64,000 nucleotides of DNA from contig JANQMI010000034.1 of the NCBI GenBank assembly GCA_028280165.1, positions 1 to 64,000 on the forward strand. The letters are read 5' to 3'. How positions within the stretch are numbered: the first letter of the stretch is position 1; each line of letters starts with the position of its first letter. The DNA is from Oceanicaulis sp. Its GTDB lineage: Bacteria; Pseudomonadota; Alphaproteobacteria; Caulobacterales; Maricaulaceae. A model generated the notes under the pieces. The model was not told the DNA's origin. It was given only the letters and a program-made list of their open reading frames with translations, and did no database searches. This document shows, one piece after another, positions 19,018 to 28,303 of the stretch. The position numbers were made by a program, and so were the translations under genes.

Positions 19018-20212
19018 TCGGCCTGTACTCGTTCTCGGCGGGTCACGCTATCAGCTTCCCTATATTCAGGCCGCGCAACGCATCGGTCGACGGGTCATAT
19101 GTTTGGACATCAATCCCGACCCGCCCGGCCGGGCATTGGCGGATGTTTTCATCCAGTGCGATACCACCGACCACGACCGCGCTCTTGAGATTGCCAGACA
19201 TCAGCAGGTTGCCGGTGTCATCGCCCCGGCAACAGATGTCGCGGTTTCGACAAAGGCGATCATTGATGACGCGCTTGGCCTCCAGGGTCCTCCCGTCGAC
19301 GCCGCTCAGATCCTGACCGACAAGGCAGAGTTTCGGCGTTGGCGGGATGGGGCCGAAAACGGCGTCCCTTGGGTGCGTGTGGACACGGGGCGCATGCCCG
19401 ACCGGATGCCGCTCGCGCCCCCCTTTATTATCAAGCCCAATCGCGCCTCGGGCGGGCGTGGGGCTCGCCGCATCGATACGCTGGCAGAGCTTCAATCGGT
19501 TTGGCGCACATGGGACGATCAAATTCGTGAAGGCGGAGCGATTGCCGAAACCTGGCTGGACGGCAAGGAGCTTTCATTGGAAGGGTTTCTGCGCGATGGC
19601 CAGTTTTGGTTTGCGCTGGTCACGTCGCGTCAGACGCCAGACCTGCCATGCGTGGCGACGATTGGGCATCGGCGGCCCTGCGGTCTGCAAGCGCCTGTTC
19701 AAGAACAGATTATCGGCCACGTGGAGGATGTCTGTCGCCAACTCGGCGTGACGGATGGCCCGATTGACGCTGACATCATCTACACGACGGTCCCGCATAT
19801 CCTCGAACTCAGCCCTCGACCGGGTGGCAATGAGCTGGCCCATTTGGTCAGTGCGGTTCTGGGGATCGACTATCCCGAGCTTGCGGTTCAATCAGCCCTG
19901 GGCGAAGCGCCGCAAGGATCGGCCCCGGAACCGTGTCGGCGGGCTGCCGCGCTCGATATCCTTCATGCTCCACAGTCTTCGAGGCTCACTTATCAAACTG
20001 ATCAGCTGGAGGCTGTTCAGGCGCGACAAGGCCTCGATATTCTCCAGATTGATGTGCCGTCTGGCACCGGCGTGCCAGGCTTTAAAAGCGGTCGAGATCG
20101 CCTTGGGGCCGTCCTGTCCACAGGCTCCACCGTTTTGGCCGCCGAGCAGGCCATTGTGGACGCGTTAGAGACCATCAGCTGGACATTGAGCCCGCCTGAA
20201 GGCTTGGGGTGA
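19010..20212 (+). CDS. ATP-grasp domain-containing protein (carboxylate-amine ligase-like)
   Basis: MTDRPVLVLGGSRYQLPYIQAAQRIGRRVICLDINPDPPGRALADVF ... PFIIKPNRASGGRGARRIDTLAEL ... ETWLDGKELSLEGFLRDGQ ... ILELSPRPGGN; start overlaps the GT2 stop (ATGACTGA). Confidence 0.88.
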   Translation: MTDRPVLVLGGSRYQLPYIQAAQRIGRRVICLDINPDPPGRALADVFIQCDTTDHDRALEIARHQQVAGVIAPATDVAVSTKAIIDDALGLQGPPVDAAQILTDKAEFRRWRDGAENGVPWVRVDTGRMPDRMPLAPPFIIKPNRASGGRGARRIDTLAELQSVWRTWDDQIREGGAIAETWLDGKELSLEGFLRDGQFWFALVTSRQTPDLPCVATIGHRRPCGLQAPVQEQIIGHVEDVCRQLGVTDGPIDADIIYTTVPHILELSPRPGGNELAHLVSAVLGIDYPELAVQSALGEAPQGSAPEPCRRAAALDILHAPQSSRLTYQTDQLEAVQARQGLDILQIDVPSGTGVPGFKSGRDRLGAVLSTGSTVLAAEQAIVDALETISWTLSPPEGLG

Positions 20213-20244
20213 CCCTCCGCTTCTGCGCTTGAGGATCAAGAAAA

Positions 20245-20320
<76 letters not shown>

Positions 20321-20407
20321 GCTGTCGGATGCGGGCGTTGAGGCCCGCCGGACAGGGCGCGGAACCTAACCGCGGATCGGGTTGACCGCAAGATGGTTTT
20401 GCAAGCC

Positions 20408-20587
20408 TTACGCGGCTGCGGCTTGGGGCGCTTGATCGGCCTTGCTTGCCCGCACGATCGCAAATGCGGCTAGCCCATACCATGCAAACAGATAAGAGCT
20501 TGCGATGCGCTGGGTGATGCCGCGCGTGCTTTCAGGCTCCAGACCGATCGGAATACATCCGGTCACGAGCAAAAGCCTGGTGAGCAT
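20408..20587 (-). CDS. 59-aa putative small membrane protein (not in ORF track)
   Basis: SD GGGAGGGAC upstream of ATG; MLTRLLLVTGCIPIGLEPESTRGITQRIASSYLFAWYGLAAFAIVRASKADQAPQAAAA. Confidence 0.5.
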   Translation of the reverse strand: MLTRLLLVTGCIPIGLEPESTRGITQRIASSYLFAWYGLAAFAIVRASKADQAPQAAAA

Positions 20588-20681
20588 GCAGTCCCTCCCG
20601 CGCGCTACGGCTTAGAGGGTGGCGTGATTTGGGTGGCTTTCAAGGCCAAGCCGCAAGAGACGGCGGATCTTGGACAGTTTG

Positions 20682-21344
20682 TCACACGCCGCGCTGGATC
20701 TTGAACGCTTCGATTTTTTCGGCGACCGGGGCGGCGAGATCGTGGAAGAAGGCCGTGAGGTGATCGGCCGGGCGGGCGGCGGCTTCCGCATTGGTAATGA
20801 CTAGATCGGCTTCGCCGCGGGTGGGCTGAGTCCATTCGTGGTGCATGGGGCGTACCGTGCGCAGATACTGTTGAACCACGGTGTAGGCGGTGCGGCCGCG
20901 CTCTTCCACATCCCGCAAAAGGCGGCGCGCCAGGCGCACATCGTCTGGCGCTTCGACAAAGACACGCAGATCGAACAGATCGCAGACATTTTGGTCGCAA
21001 AACAGGTGGATGCCCTCCACCACAATCACATCGGCCGTATCGATCACACGGGTGTCGTCCCGGCGGCGATGGATCGTGAAGTCGTAGATGGGCGCTTCAA
21101 CGGTCTCGCCAGCCTTCAGGGCCGCCAGATGGTCTGCGAGTAAGCCGTGATCGCGGCTTTCGGGATGGTCGAAATTAAAGGCGGCGGCGTCGAAGTCAGG
21201 GCGCGCCCCATGATCGCCATAATAATCGTCTTCGGCCAAGACGATGGAGCTCAGCGGGCTGGCCGCGCGGGCTGCAGCGCGTGCGATTTCAGTTTTCCCG
21301 GAGGCTGAGCCGCCGGTCACACCAATCAGAAATCGCTCGGCCAT
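20682..21344 (-). CDS. udk: Uridine kinase
   Basis: MAERFLIGVTGGSASGKTEIARAA (P-loop), AEDDYYGDHG, FNFDHPES, VIVVEGIHLFCD, DVEERGRTAYTVVQQYLRTVRPMH. Confidence 0.9.
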   Translation of the reverse strand: MAERFLIGVTGGSASGKTEIARAAARAASPLSSIVLAEDDYYGDHGARPDFDAAAFNFDHPESRDHGLLADHLAALKAGETVEAPIYDFTIHRRRDDTRVIDTADVIVVEGIHLFCDQNVCDLFDLRVFVEAPDDVRLARRLLRDVEERGRTAYTVVQQYLRTVRPMHHEWTQPTRGEADLVITNAEAAARPADHLTAFFHDLAAPVAEKIEAFKIQRGV

Positions 21345-21382
21345 CGCGCCCGTCCCTTCAGTCCTAACCCTATGGCCAGCCT

Positions 21383-22852
21383 CTAGCTGGCTTTAGGGTT
21401 GCCATCCTCGACGCCGGGGTCATCCGGTGCCCGACCGGGTTCATAGAAGCTGGCGTCGGATTTGTCGCCCTGTGAAACTGCACTCGAGCCGGGCCTTGGC
21501 TTAGGGCCCTCCAGGAGCGCCGCCTCCGGCGCGGCCGCTGCGGGAATCTCATAGCGCTCGTGACGTGGATGGATGAGCCGGGCGTCATGACCCCAAACCT
21601 CCACCATGCGGGCCCAATCGCTATCGGTGTAGGAAAAGGCACGCCCGCCTTCATCAATGTCCGACCAATCGGCTTCCCCCGGCGCATGGGTTGCCCGGGC
21701 CATATGCCGGCGCGCCGCGTCCTCATTGCCCGCCAGCTTCTCCATGCGGGCTGCCAGGGTGCACAGGCGGGCAGACAGCGGGGGCTGGCTGAGCAGGGGC
21801 GAAAGAGCCGCCCGCGCGGCCTCCAGATTGGCTTGCTCCAGGGCGACATCGGCCAGCAAAAGACGGCTTTCGCGATGGTCGGGGTTTAGCGCCGCCAGGC
21901 CGCGTAGCCGGTCAGCGCGCTTGGCTTTGCTGTCCGACTTGCGCAGAGAGGCAAAGACTGTGGCCAGCGCGGGGTGCGGCTCATGCTTCCAGGCGTTTTC
22001 CAAAATCTCGACAGCCCGGCGATGCTTGCGATGATCGGCCATCAATCGACCGGCGAGCTCTGCGGCCGGCGCAAAGCCGGGTGAGGCGTGCGCGGCCTTA
22101 TCAGCCAGCTTCATTGCGGTTTCCGGCTCGCTATCTTCGATCCGGCGGCCCTCTGCGGTGAGGAGTACGGCGCGCATCCGCGCGGCAATGTCTTTGGCGA
22201 TATGCTCGCGACGTTCCCCTTCGCCAAGCGTGCGTTCAGCGTCGGCCCACCTTGCTTGGCGCACTTGGGCTGAAAAAAGGGATTCGTAGGCCCACCGCGC
22301 CTGACCGGCCTGATCAAAAGCGTCGCGGGCATGGGTCAGCGCCAGCGGGTCATCCCCCCGGGTTTCCGCAATCGAGGCCAAGCCTCGCCGCGCCACGAGA
22401 CGGGTCTTGGCGTCTTCCAGCATCGCTTCATAGTGAAGTTGCGCGCTATCCAGATCGCCGGCTGCTTCTGCCGCCCGCGCTGCCAGCAGGCGCGACAGGG
22501 CGGGGCGATCCAGCAGCGCTTCGGCGCGCGATGCCTGGCGCACCGCAAGCGAGCCTTGCCCGGCTGCAGAGGCGATCAGCGCGCGCTCCAGTGCGTCAAA
22601 GCCTTGCTCGCGGCGCTGGCGTTTGCGGAAATTGCGAAACGCATCCGGCGCACCCCAAATCTTGGCGATCAGCCACCACGCGAAGGCCAGTGCAAAGGTC
22701 AGCACCAAAAGCGCAGCGGCCCCGGCGACGAAGGGCAGTTCCGCATTGAGGCCCAGAAACTGGATCGTGATAACGCCCGGATTATTCATAAAGAAAACGG
22801 TCAGCACCGCCGTCACGATGCACAGAGCGACGGTCAGAACAAGGCGGATCAT
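21383..22852 (-). CDS. HemY-like heme biosynthesis-associated TPR membrane protein
   Basis: MIRLVLTVALCIVTAVLTVFFMNNPGVITIQFLGLNAELPFVAGAAALLVLTFALAFAWWLIAKIWGAPDAFRNFRKRQRREQGFDALERALIASAAG matches HemY N-terminal organisation; located in the hem cluster. Confidence 0.85.
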   Translation of the reverse strand: MIRLVLTVALCIVTAVLTVFFMNNPGVITIQFLGLNAELPFVAGAAALLVLTFALAFAWWLIAKIWGAPDAFRNFRKRQRREQGFDALERALIASAAGQGSLAVRQASRAEALLDRPALSRLLAARAAEAAGDLDSAQLHYEAMLEDAKTRLVARRGLASIAETRGDDPLALTHARDAFDQAGQARWAYESLFSAQVRQARWADAERTLGEGERREHIAKDIAARMRAVLLTAEGRRIEDSEPETAMKLADKAAHASPGFAPAAELAGRLMADHRKHRRAVEILENAWKHEPHPALATVFASLRKSDSKAKRADRLRGLAALNPDHRESRLLLADVALEQANLEAARAALSPLLSQPPLSARLCTLAARMEKLAGNEDAARRHMARATHAPGEADWSDIDEGGRAFSYTDSDWARMVEVWGHDARLIHPRHERYEIPAAAAPEAALLEGPKPRPGSSAVSQGDKSDASFYEPGRAPDDPGVEDGNPKAS

Positions 22853-24222
22853 CCGGCGGTCTCCTCAGCGCGCGACAGAGCGTCAGCTAGGGCCACTAAG
22901 GCGTCTTCGATCGCCAAGCGCGCTTCGGCCTGGGCCAGCCATACCGCAGCCGCATTGGCGGCGTCGCCTTCAAGCGCGCGTGTCGCCGCGACTGCGCTGG
23001 CCAGATCGCCGGCCTCAAGCGCGTCTTCAATCGCCGGCGTTGGACCGCTGGCACCGTCGCGTTCGACGCGGATGACACCAAGCCACATTTCGCTTTCACC
23101 CGTGGCTGCTCGGACGGCATTGGCGGGGAAGCTGGCCACCAGCTGATCCAGGGTCGGAGCGCCCGTCCGCGCCGGGCTCGTTAGGGCGGAAACCCCCGGA
23201 GCGCCCGGCCACAGGCGTTGAAGCTCGGCAACAGCCACGGGGAAGGGATCTGCGCCCGCCGCGGCCCGGCTGACCGCGGCAAAGGCCAGAGCCCGTTCAG
23301 CCAGGCTCGACGGTTGCGCCGCTGACGGGTCCGAAGCCTGGGTCAGCGCCACAATCTCGTTTTCCAGCGCAGCGATGCGCGCACTGAACGTATCCAGCGC
23401 GCTGGCGTCTGGCCCCTGACCGCTTGGTTGGGCCTGGGTCAAACCATCGACGGCCTGTCGCAAGGCTTCGAGTTCAACACGCTGGGCGTTTAGGTCGGAA
23501 ATCGAGGTTTCCAGCGCAGCCACGCGCGCCTCCACAAGGGCCAGAGCAGCGCTGGACGGCGCACCCGCTGACGGCTCTGAACCACTGGTGCCCGCTTGCG
23601 CAATCAAGCTGAGCGCTTGCTGGACAGAGGCTTGGGCCTCATCGGCCACCGTGCGCGCGGTCTGTGTGTCGGCACGGAGGGTCTCGAGCTGGGCGGTGAG
23701 CGTGGCCACAGCATCCTCAAAACGCGATTGTAGATCTTCCAGTGCGGTTGGAGCGGCGCGATTGGCGAACAGATCGGGCGGGTTGGCGACCGGGGCGGCT
23801 TCCAGCGTATCCACGCGCCCGCGCAGCGCCGCCACATCGCGGATCAATTGTTCGAAGGCCTCGGCCCGCAGTTGAGCGCCTCGTATCTGATCTTCTACGG
23901 TTGAGATCCGAGCCTGCAGGGCGTTGAGCGTCTCGGTCGTTCCTGCCGCCTCTCCGGCCCCTTCCAGCGTCGCCAGGCGGTCTGCAATCGCGTTCATGCT
24001 GGGGTTGGGGGCGTAGCGGCCGATCAACCATCCGGTCCCACCGCCTAGAGAAGAGGCCGCGACCGTGACCACAGCAATGGTCAACCACGGCAGTCTGCGA
24101 CCTGAGGCCTTGGCCTTGGGGGCCTTGGTCTTGCGGGATTTTTTGTCAGATCCCGGCGCAGGCTCGAACTCGGCGTCGACCGGCTCGGCCTGGGCGTGTT
24201 CGGTGTCGGGTGTGTCGCTCAT
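22849..24222 (-). CDS. Mitofilin/COG4223-like inner membrane coiled-coil protein
   Basis: N-terminal single TM (LPWLTIAVVTVAASSLGGGTGWLIGRYA), long coiled-coil, Ala-rich C-terminus; between hemD and hemY as is typical in alphaproteobacteria. Confidence 0.8.
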   Translation of the reverse strand: MSDTPDTEHAQAEPVDAEFEPAPGSDKKSRKTKAPKAKASGRRLPWLTIAVVTVAASSLGGGTGWLIGRYAPNPSMNAIADRLATLEGAGEAAGTTETLNALQARISTVEDQIRGAQLRAEAFEQLIRDVAALRGRVDTLEAAPVANPPDLFANRAAPTALEDLQSRFEDAVATLTAQLETLRADTQTARTVADEAQASVQQALSLIAQAGTSGSEPSAGAPSSAALALVEARVAALETSISDLNAQRVELEALRQAVDGLTQAQPSGQGPDASALDTFSARIAALENEIVALTQASDPSAAQPSSLAERALAFAAVSRAAAGADPFPVAVAELQRLWPGAPGVSALTSPARTGAPTLDQLVASFPANAVRAATGESEMWLGVIRVERDGASGPTPAIEDALEAGDLASAVAATRALEGDAANAAAVWLAQAEARLAIEDALVALADALSRAEETAG

Positions 24223-24305
24223 GGCGGTCAGCAGTTTTCGTTCGGTGAGACTTCAAACCGCGAGTCTAGGCTGCGTCGCCCGCATGCGCTACTGGATCGC
24301 GCGTT

Positions 24306-24995
24306 TTAGACCGGGTTGGCGCAAAGGGTGGCCAGCAATGCCTCTTCATGGGGTTCAGCCGCGATATCGATCCGTACCATTCCGGCCTGAGCCAGCGGGC
24401 GGGCGGCGTCTGCGGAGATCGCGACGGCGCGCAGCGCTTTAACCGCCTCAAGGCCGCCTGAAAGCTCGAGAAAGCGCGACGCCCCCTTCGCAGAATGGAT
24501 CAGGACGACAGCGCCGGACCCGATCGCCTGCAAGGCCGCATCAGGCAGGGCGTCGACCATCTCGGCAGCATAGGCGACCAGGCTGGTGGCCTGGACGCCC
24601 CGCGACTGCAAGGCCGCAACCAAATCAAAGGCCTGATCAGCGCCGCGCACGTGGACGATGTGTTGATCGTCAATTTTGTCGAGGATCATCTGAGCCAGCG
24701 CTTCACCATCCCCCGCCGCACTGATGACGTTTGCAAATCCGGCCTCACGCAGGACCGCCGCAGTGGCGTCGCCCACGGCATAGACCGGATTGTTGGTCGC
24801 GGGCGATAGCTCGGCTGCCCGCCGCGCGCCGTTCGGACTGGTCACCGCAATCGCGTCCATGCCGTTCGGCCAGACCACGTCGCGCGGGCGGATTTCTGCG
24901 GTTATGGCGGGTATGGCCTCAAACCCCAGCGCCTCAACCCGGGCCAGGGTCTTCTCAGCGCCGGGCGCGGTTCGTGTGACGAGCACCGGGGTCAT
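24306..24995 (-). CDS. hemD: Uroporphyrinogen-III synthase
   Basis: MTPVLVTRTAPGAEKTLARVEALGFEAIPAITAEI ... AIAVTSPNGARR ... VYAVGDATAAVLREAGF; adjacent to hemC. Confidence 0.85.
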   Translation of the reverse strand: MTPVLVTRTAPGAEKTLARVEALGFEAIPAITAEIRPRDVVWPNGMDAIAVTSPNGARRAAELSPATNNPVYAVGDATAAVLREAGFANVISAAGDGEALAQMILDKIDDQHIVHVRGADQAFDLVAALQSRGVQATSLVAYAAEMVDALPDAALQAIGSGAVVLIHSAKGASRFLELSGGLEAVKALRAVAISADAARPLAQAGMVRIDIAAEPHEEALLATLCANPV

Positions 24996-25957
24996 CAGCC
25001 CGTTCCGGCGATGACCTGTTCCAGGGCGCGGCCTCCGGCCTTGCGGATCGCACGACCGAGATCACGCCCGAGCGCGGCCGCGGCAGACGGGGTGGCATCG
25101 GGCAGGGCCGCGCGGATGTCTTCAGACCAGCGATGGGTTCCATCCGGTGAAATCGCTTCGCCCCGCAAATAGATGTCCGACCCGCTCACTGTCGCGTAGG
25201 CGGCAATCGGTGTCCGGCAGGAGCCGTCCAAGGCCTCCAGCACGCCGCGCTCGGCCGATGCGGCAATATGGCTGTCCACATGATCAAGCGGGGCCAGGGC
25301 GGCGCGGGCCTCATCATCGTCCGCGCGAATTTCAATCCCAACACAGCCTTGGGCCGGTGCCGGGAGCATGGTGGACGGGTCAACGGGTTCGCGATCCGCT
25401 TCGGCGCGGCCCAGCCGGCGCAGCCCGGCCCGCGCCAGGAAGGTGGCGTCGACACTGCCGGCGCGCAGCTTATCCAGGCGCGTATCCACATTTCCGCGCA
25501 AGAGTTCAATTTTCAGATCCGGACGGATCGCCAGCGCTTGGGCCTGACGGCGAATGGAGGCGGTGCCAAGCACGGCACCCTCAGGCAGGTCTTCAACCTG
25601 GCTGATCTGGCCACGGGTGAGCAGCACGTCACGGGGGTCCTCGCGTTCCAGGATCACGGCAATTTCCAGCCCGTCGGGGAGCTTGGTCGGCACATCCTTC
25701 ATGGAATGAACCGCAAAGCGCGCCGATCCATCCAGGAGTGCGGTCTCCAATTCCTTGGTGAACAGGCCTTTGCCGCCGGCGGCCAGAAGCGCGCGATCGG
25801 TGATTTTGTCTCCGGTCGTCTTCATGCCGTTGATGGGGAAAGCCGCTTCAGCGTCATCGAAGCCGTGGGCCTTGGCCAGCAGAGCTTGAACCATGGTGGT
25901 TTGGGCGAGCGCCAGGGGCGAGGTGCGCGAGGCGATGGCCATGGGGGTATGGGTCAA
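24995..25957 (-). CDS. hemC: Hydroxymethylbilane synthase (porphobilinogen deaminase)
   Basis: IASRTSPLALAQTTMV, KGLFTKELETALLDGSARFAVHSMKDVPTKLPDGL, LGTASIRRQAQ, LRGNVDTRLDKL, LPAPAQGCVGIE. Confidence 0.96.
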   Translation of the reverse strand: MTHTPMAIASRTSPLALAQTTMVQALLAKAHGFDDAEAAFPINGMKTTGDKITDRALLAAGGKGLFTKELETALLDGSARFAVHSMKDVPTKLPDGLEIAVILEREDPRDVLLTRGQISQVEDLPEGAVLGTASIRRQAQALAIRPDLKIELLRGNVDTRLDKLRAGSVDATFLARAGLRRLGRAEADREPVDPSTMLPAPAQGCVGIEIRADDDEARAALAPLDHVDSHIAASAERGVLEALDGSCRTPIAAYATVSGSDIYLRGEAISPDGTHRWSEDIRAALPDATPSAAAALGRDLGRAIRKAGGRALEQVIAGTG

Positions 25958-26043
25958 CGGACCAGAACCTTCTTCTTCATGTCACCTGCGCCAACCTGAC
26001 TGGCACAGTTGTGTGCCGGGCTTCCCAGCGCTAACGGATAGCT

Positions 26044-27189
26044 ATGGCCTTATCCCATGCTTCCACACCTGAGCAAATCCCTTATTCGTCACAGGGTCTT
26101 GTCGTTCTAGGCCTGGAGTCCAGCTGTGACGATACCGCGGCCGCCATTCTGCGTCGTTATGACGACGGTCGTGTCGAGGTGCTGGCCGAAGCCGTCAGCG
26201 GCCAGAACGAAGATCATGCTCCCTATGGCGGGGTGGTCCCTGAGATTGCCGCGCGGGCCCATACCGAGAAGATCGACGTGCTCGCCAAAAAGGTTCTGCG
26301 TGAATCCGGCCTCTCGGTGCGCGATCTTGATGGTGTGGCCGCGACGGCGGGTCCCGGCCTGATTGGCGGTGTCATGGCGGCTTTGATGACCGCGAAAGGG
26401 ATTGCGATGGGGGCCGGTGCGCCGCTGATCGCGGTCAATCACCTGGAAGGCCATGCCCTGTCACCGCGCCTCACCGAAAGGCTGGACTTTCCCTATCTGC
26501 TTCTCTTGGTGTCTGGTGGGCATACCCAGCTTCTCATTGTGGAGGGCGTGGGCCAGATGACCCGGCTGGGGTCGACAATTGATGACGCGGCGGGTGAAGC
26601 CTTCGACAAGACCGCCAAGGTCATGGGGCTCGGCTTTCCCGGAGGGCCTGCGGTCGAGCGATTTGCCAAGACGGCGCAAGATCCAGAGCGATTTGAGCTG
26701 CCGCGTATGCTCGCTCGGGATAAAAGCTGCGACTTTTCCTTCGCAGGATTGAAAACAGCGGCCCGCCGGGCCTGGGAGGCCATTGAGAAGCCTTCTGACC
26801 AGGATCGCGCTGATCTCGCCGCCGCGGTTCAGTCGGCCATCGCCCGGCATTTGACCGAACGCACACGCCGCGCCATGGAGATGTTTAAAGCCCGCTTTCC
26901 TGACGAGGCGCAGCCGCGTCTGGTGGTTGCGGGCGGTGTTGCAGCGAACGCCATGGTGCGTGCATCGCTGAAGGCCGAGGCAGAGGCCCAAGGCTTTGAT
27001 TGGCTTGCCCCGCCGCTCAAATACTGCACCGATAACGCGGCGATGATTGCGCTGGCGGGCGCAGAGCATTTGGCGCTGGGCGACGTGGATGGCCTGGATG
27101 CGCCGGCACGGGCACGCTGGCCGCTGGATGCTGACGCTGCGAAGACCGCGCCGGCCTCCGGGTCTGGCCGCAAAGGGCCGAAAGCATAG
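26044..27189 (+). CDS. tsaD: tRNA N6-adenosine threonylcarbamoyltransferase
   Basis: [23 protein letters not shown]-like [57 protein letters not shown]. Confidence 0.97.
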   Translation: MALSHASTPEQIPYSSQGLVVLGLESSCDDTAAAILRRYDDGRVEVLAEAVSGQNEDHAPYGGVVPEIAARAHTEKIDVLAKKVLRESGLSVRDLDGVAATAGPGLIGGVMAALMTAKGIAMGAGAPLIAVNHLEGHALSPRLTERLDFPYLLLLVSGGHTQLLIVEGVGQMTRLGSTIDDAAGEAFDKTAKVMGLGFPGGPAVERFAKTAQDPERFELPRMLARDKSCDFSFAGLKTAARRAWEAIEKPSDQDRADLAAAVQSAIARHLTERTRRAMEMFKARFPDEAQPRLVVAGGVAANAMVRASLKAEAEAQGFDWLAPPLKYCTDNAAMIALAGAEHLALGDVDGLDAPARARWPLDADAAKTAPASGSGRKGPKA

Positions 27190-27212
27190 GCGACCAGACA
27201 AGGGGACAGGCC

Positions 27213-28214
27213 ATGACCGAGATGAAGACGATTGGCGTCATAGGGGCCGGAGCCTGGGGAACCGCGCTGGCTGAAGCCTGCGCTCAAAATGGACGCGCTG
27301 TCCGCCTATGGGCCTTCGAGCCCGAGGTTGTCACCGCCATTAATGAAACCCGCGAAAATAGCGTCTATCTGGCGGGCGCACCGCTCCATCCGAATATCAC
27401 CGCGACGGGCGATGCGCACGCGCTGAGGGGTTGTGATGCCTATCTCGCCGTCACGCCGGTGCAGCACACGCGCGCAACCTTGGCTCGCTTCTTCGACGCG
27501 GTCACAGACGGCGCACCGGTTCTGTTGTGTTCAAAGGGCTTTGAGCGGCAATCCCTGGCGTTGATGACCGATGTGCTGGGCGAAGTTCTGCCTCAGGCTA
27601 CGCCGGCGGTGCTGTCCGGTCCCAGCTTTGCGGCGGATGTGGTCAAAGGCTTGCCGACGGCCGTAACACTGGCCTGTTCTGACGAAGCTCTGGGTGAGGC
27701 TTTGATGGCGGCAATCGGTTCGCCCACCTTCCGGCCCTACTGGACCGATGATCTTATCGGCGCTGAAGCCGGCGGGGCGGTGAAGAATGTGCTCGCCATT
27801 GCCGCCGGGGTCGTCGAAGGCAAGCAGCTCGGCAAGTCGGCCCATGCCGCCCTTATCGCCCGCGGCTTTGCGGAAATGACCCGATTGGGCGAGGCGCTGG
27901 GTGGCAGGCGTGAAACGCTAGCAGGATTGTGTGGCTTGGGCGATTTGGTGCTGACCTGTTCCTCACCCCAATCGCGCAACATGTCTTGCGGTATGGCGCT
28001 GGGGCAGGGTCAATCGCTCGATGAGATTATGGCGGCGCGCAAAGCCGTCACCGAAGGCGTGGCCAGCGCACCAGCGGTCGTCGCGCTCGGTAAAAAGCAT
28101 GGCGTGGACTTGCCGATCTGCCAGGCTGTTGACGCTGTCCTGGCCGGGCACATGGATCTCGATGCGGCCATTGAGGACTTGCTCAGCCGACCATTTAGAG
28201 CTGAATCCCAATAA
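27213..28214 (+). CDS. gpsA: NAD(P)-dependent glycerol-3-phosphate dehydrogenase
   Basis: [83 protein letters not shown]. Confidence 0.96.
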   Translation: MTEMKTIGVIGAGAWGTALAEACAQNGRAVRLWAFEPEVVTAINETRENSVYLAGAPLHPNITATGDAHALRGCDAYLAVTPVQHTRATLARFFDAVTDGAPVLLCSKGFERQSLALMTDVLGEVLPQATPAVLSGPSFAADVVKGLPTAVTLACSDEALGEALMAAIGSPTFRPYWTDDLIGAEAGGAVKNVLAIAAGVVEGKQLGKSAHAALIARGFAEMTRLGEALGGRRETLAGLCGLGDLVLTCSSPQSRNMSCGMALGQGQSLDEIMAARKAVTEGVASAPAVVALGKKHGVDLPICQAVDAVLAGHMDLDAAIEDLLSRPFRAESQ

Positions 28215-28243
28215 ACCTAAGCGTCAGTCTAACGCTTCGTTTA
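28212..28243 (+). terminator. Probable intrinsic terminator after gpsA
   Basis: TAAACcTAAGCGT...ACGCTTcGTTTA hairpin then TTTGATT. Confidence 0.5.
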
Positions 28244-28303
28244 TTTGATTATGCTTCACTGACCCACACGTTCGGAAGAATCCGGCGAGGGTGGGCGCAA
28301 ACC

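Noticed and set aside
21383-25957. Mitofilin-like/HemY/HemD/HemC block as a novel system
   Set aside because: This gene order is common in alphaproteobacteria, so it is ordinary core genome.
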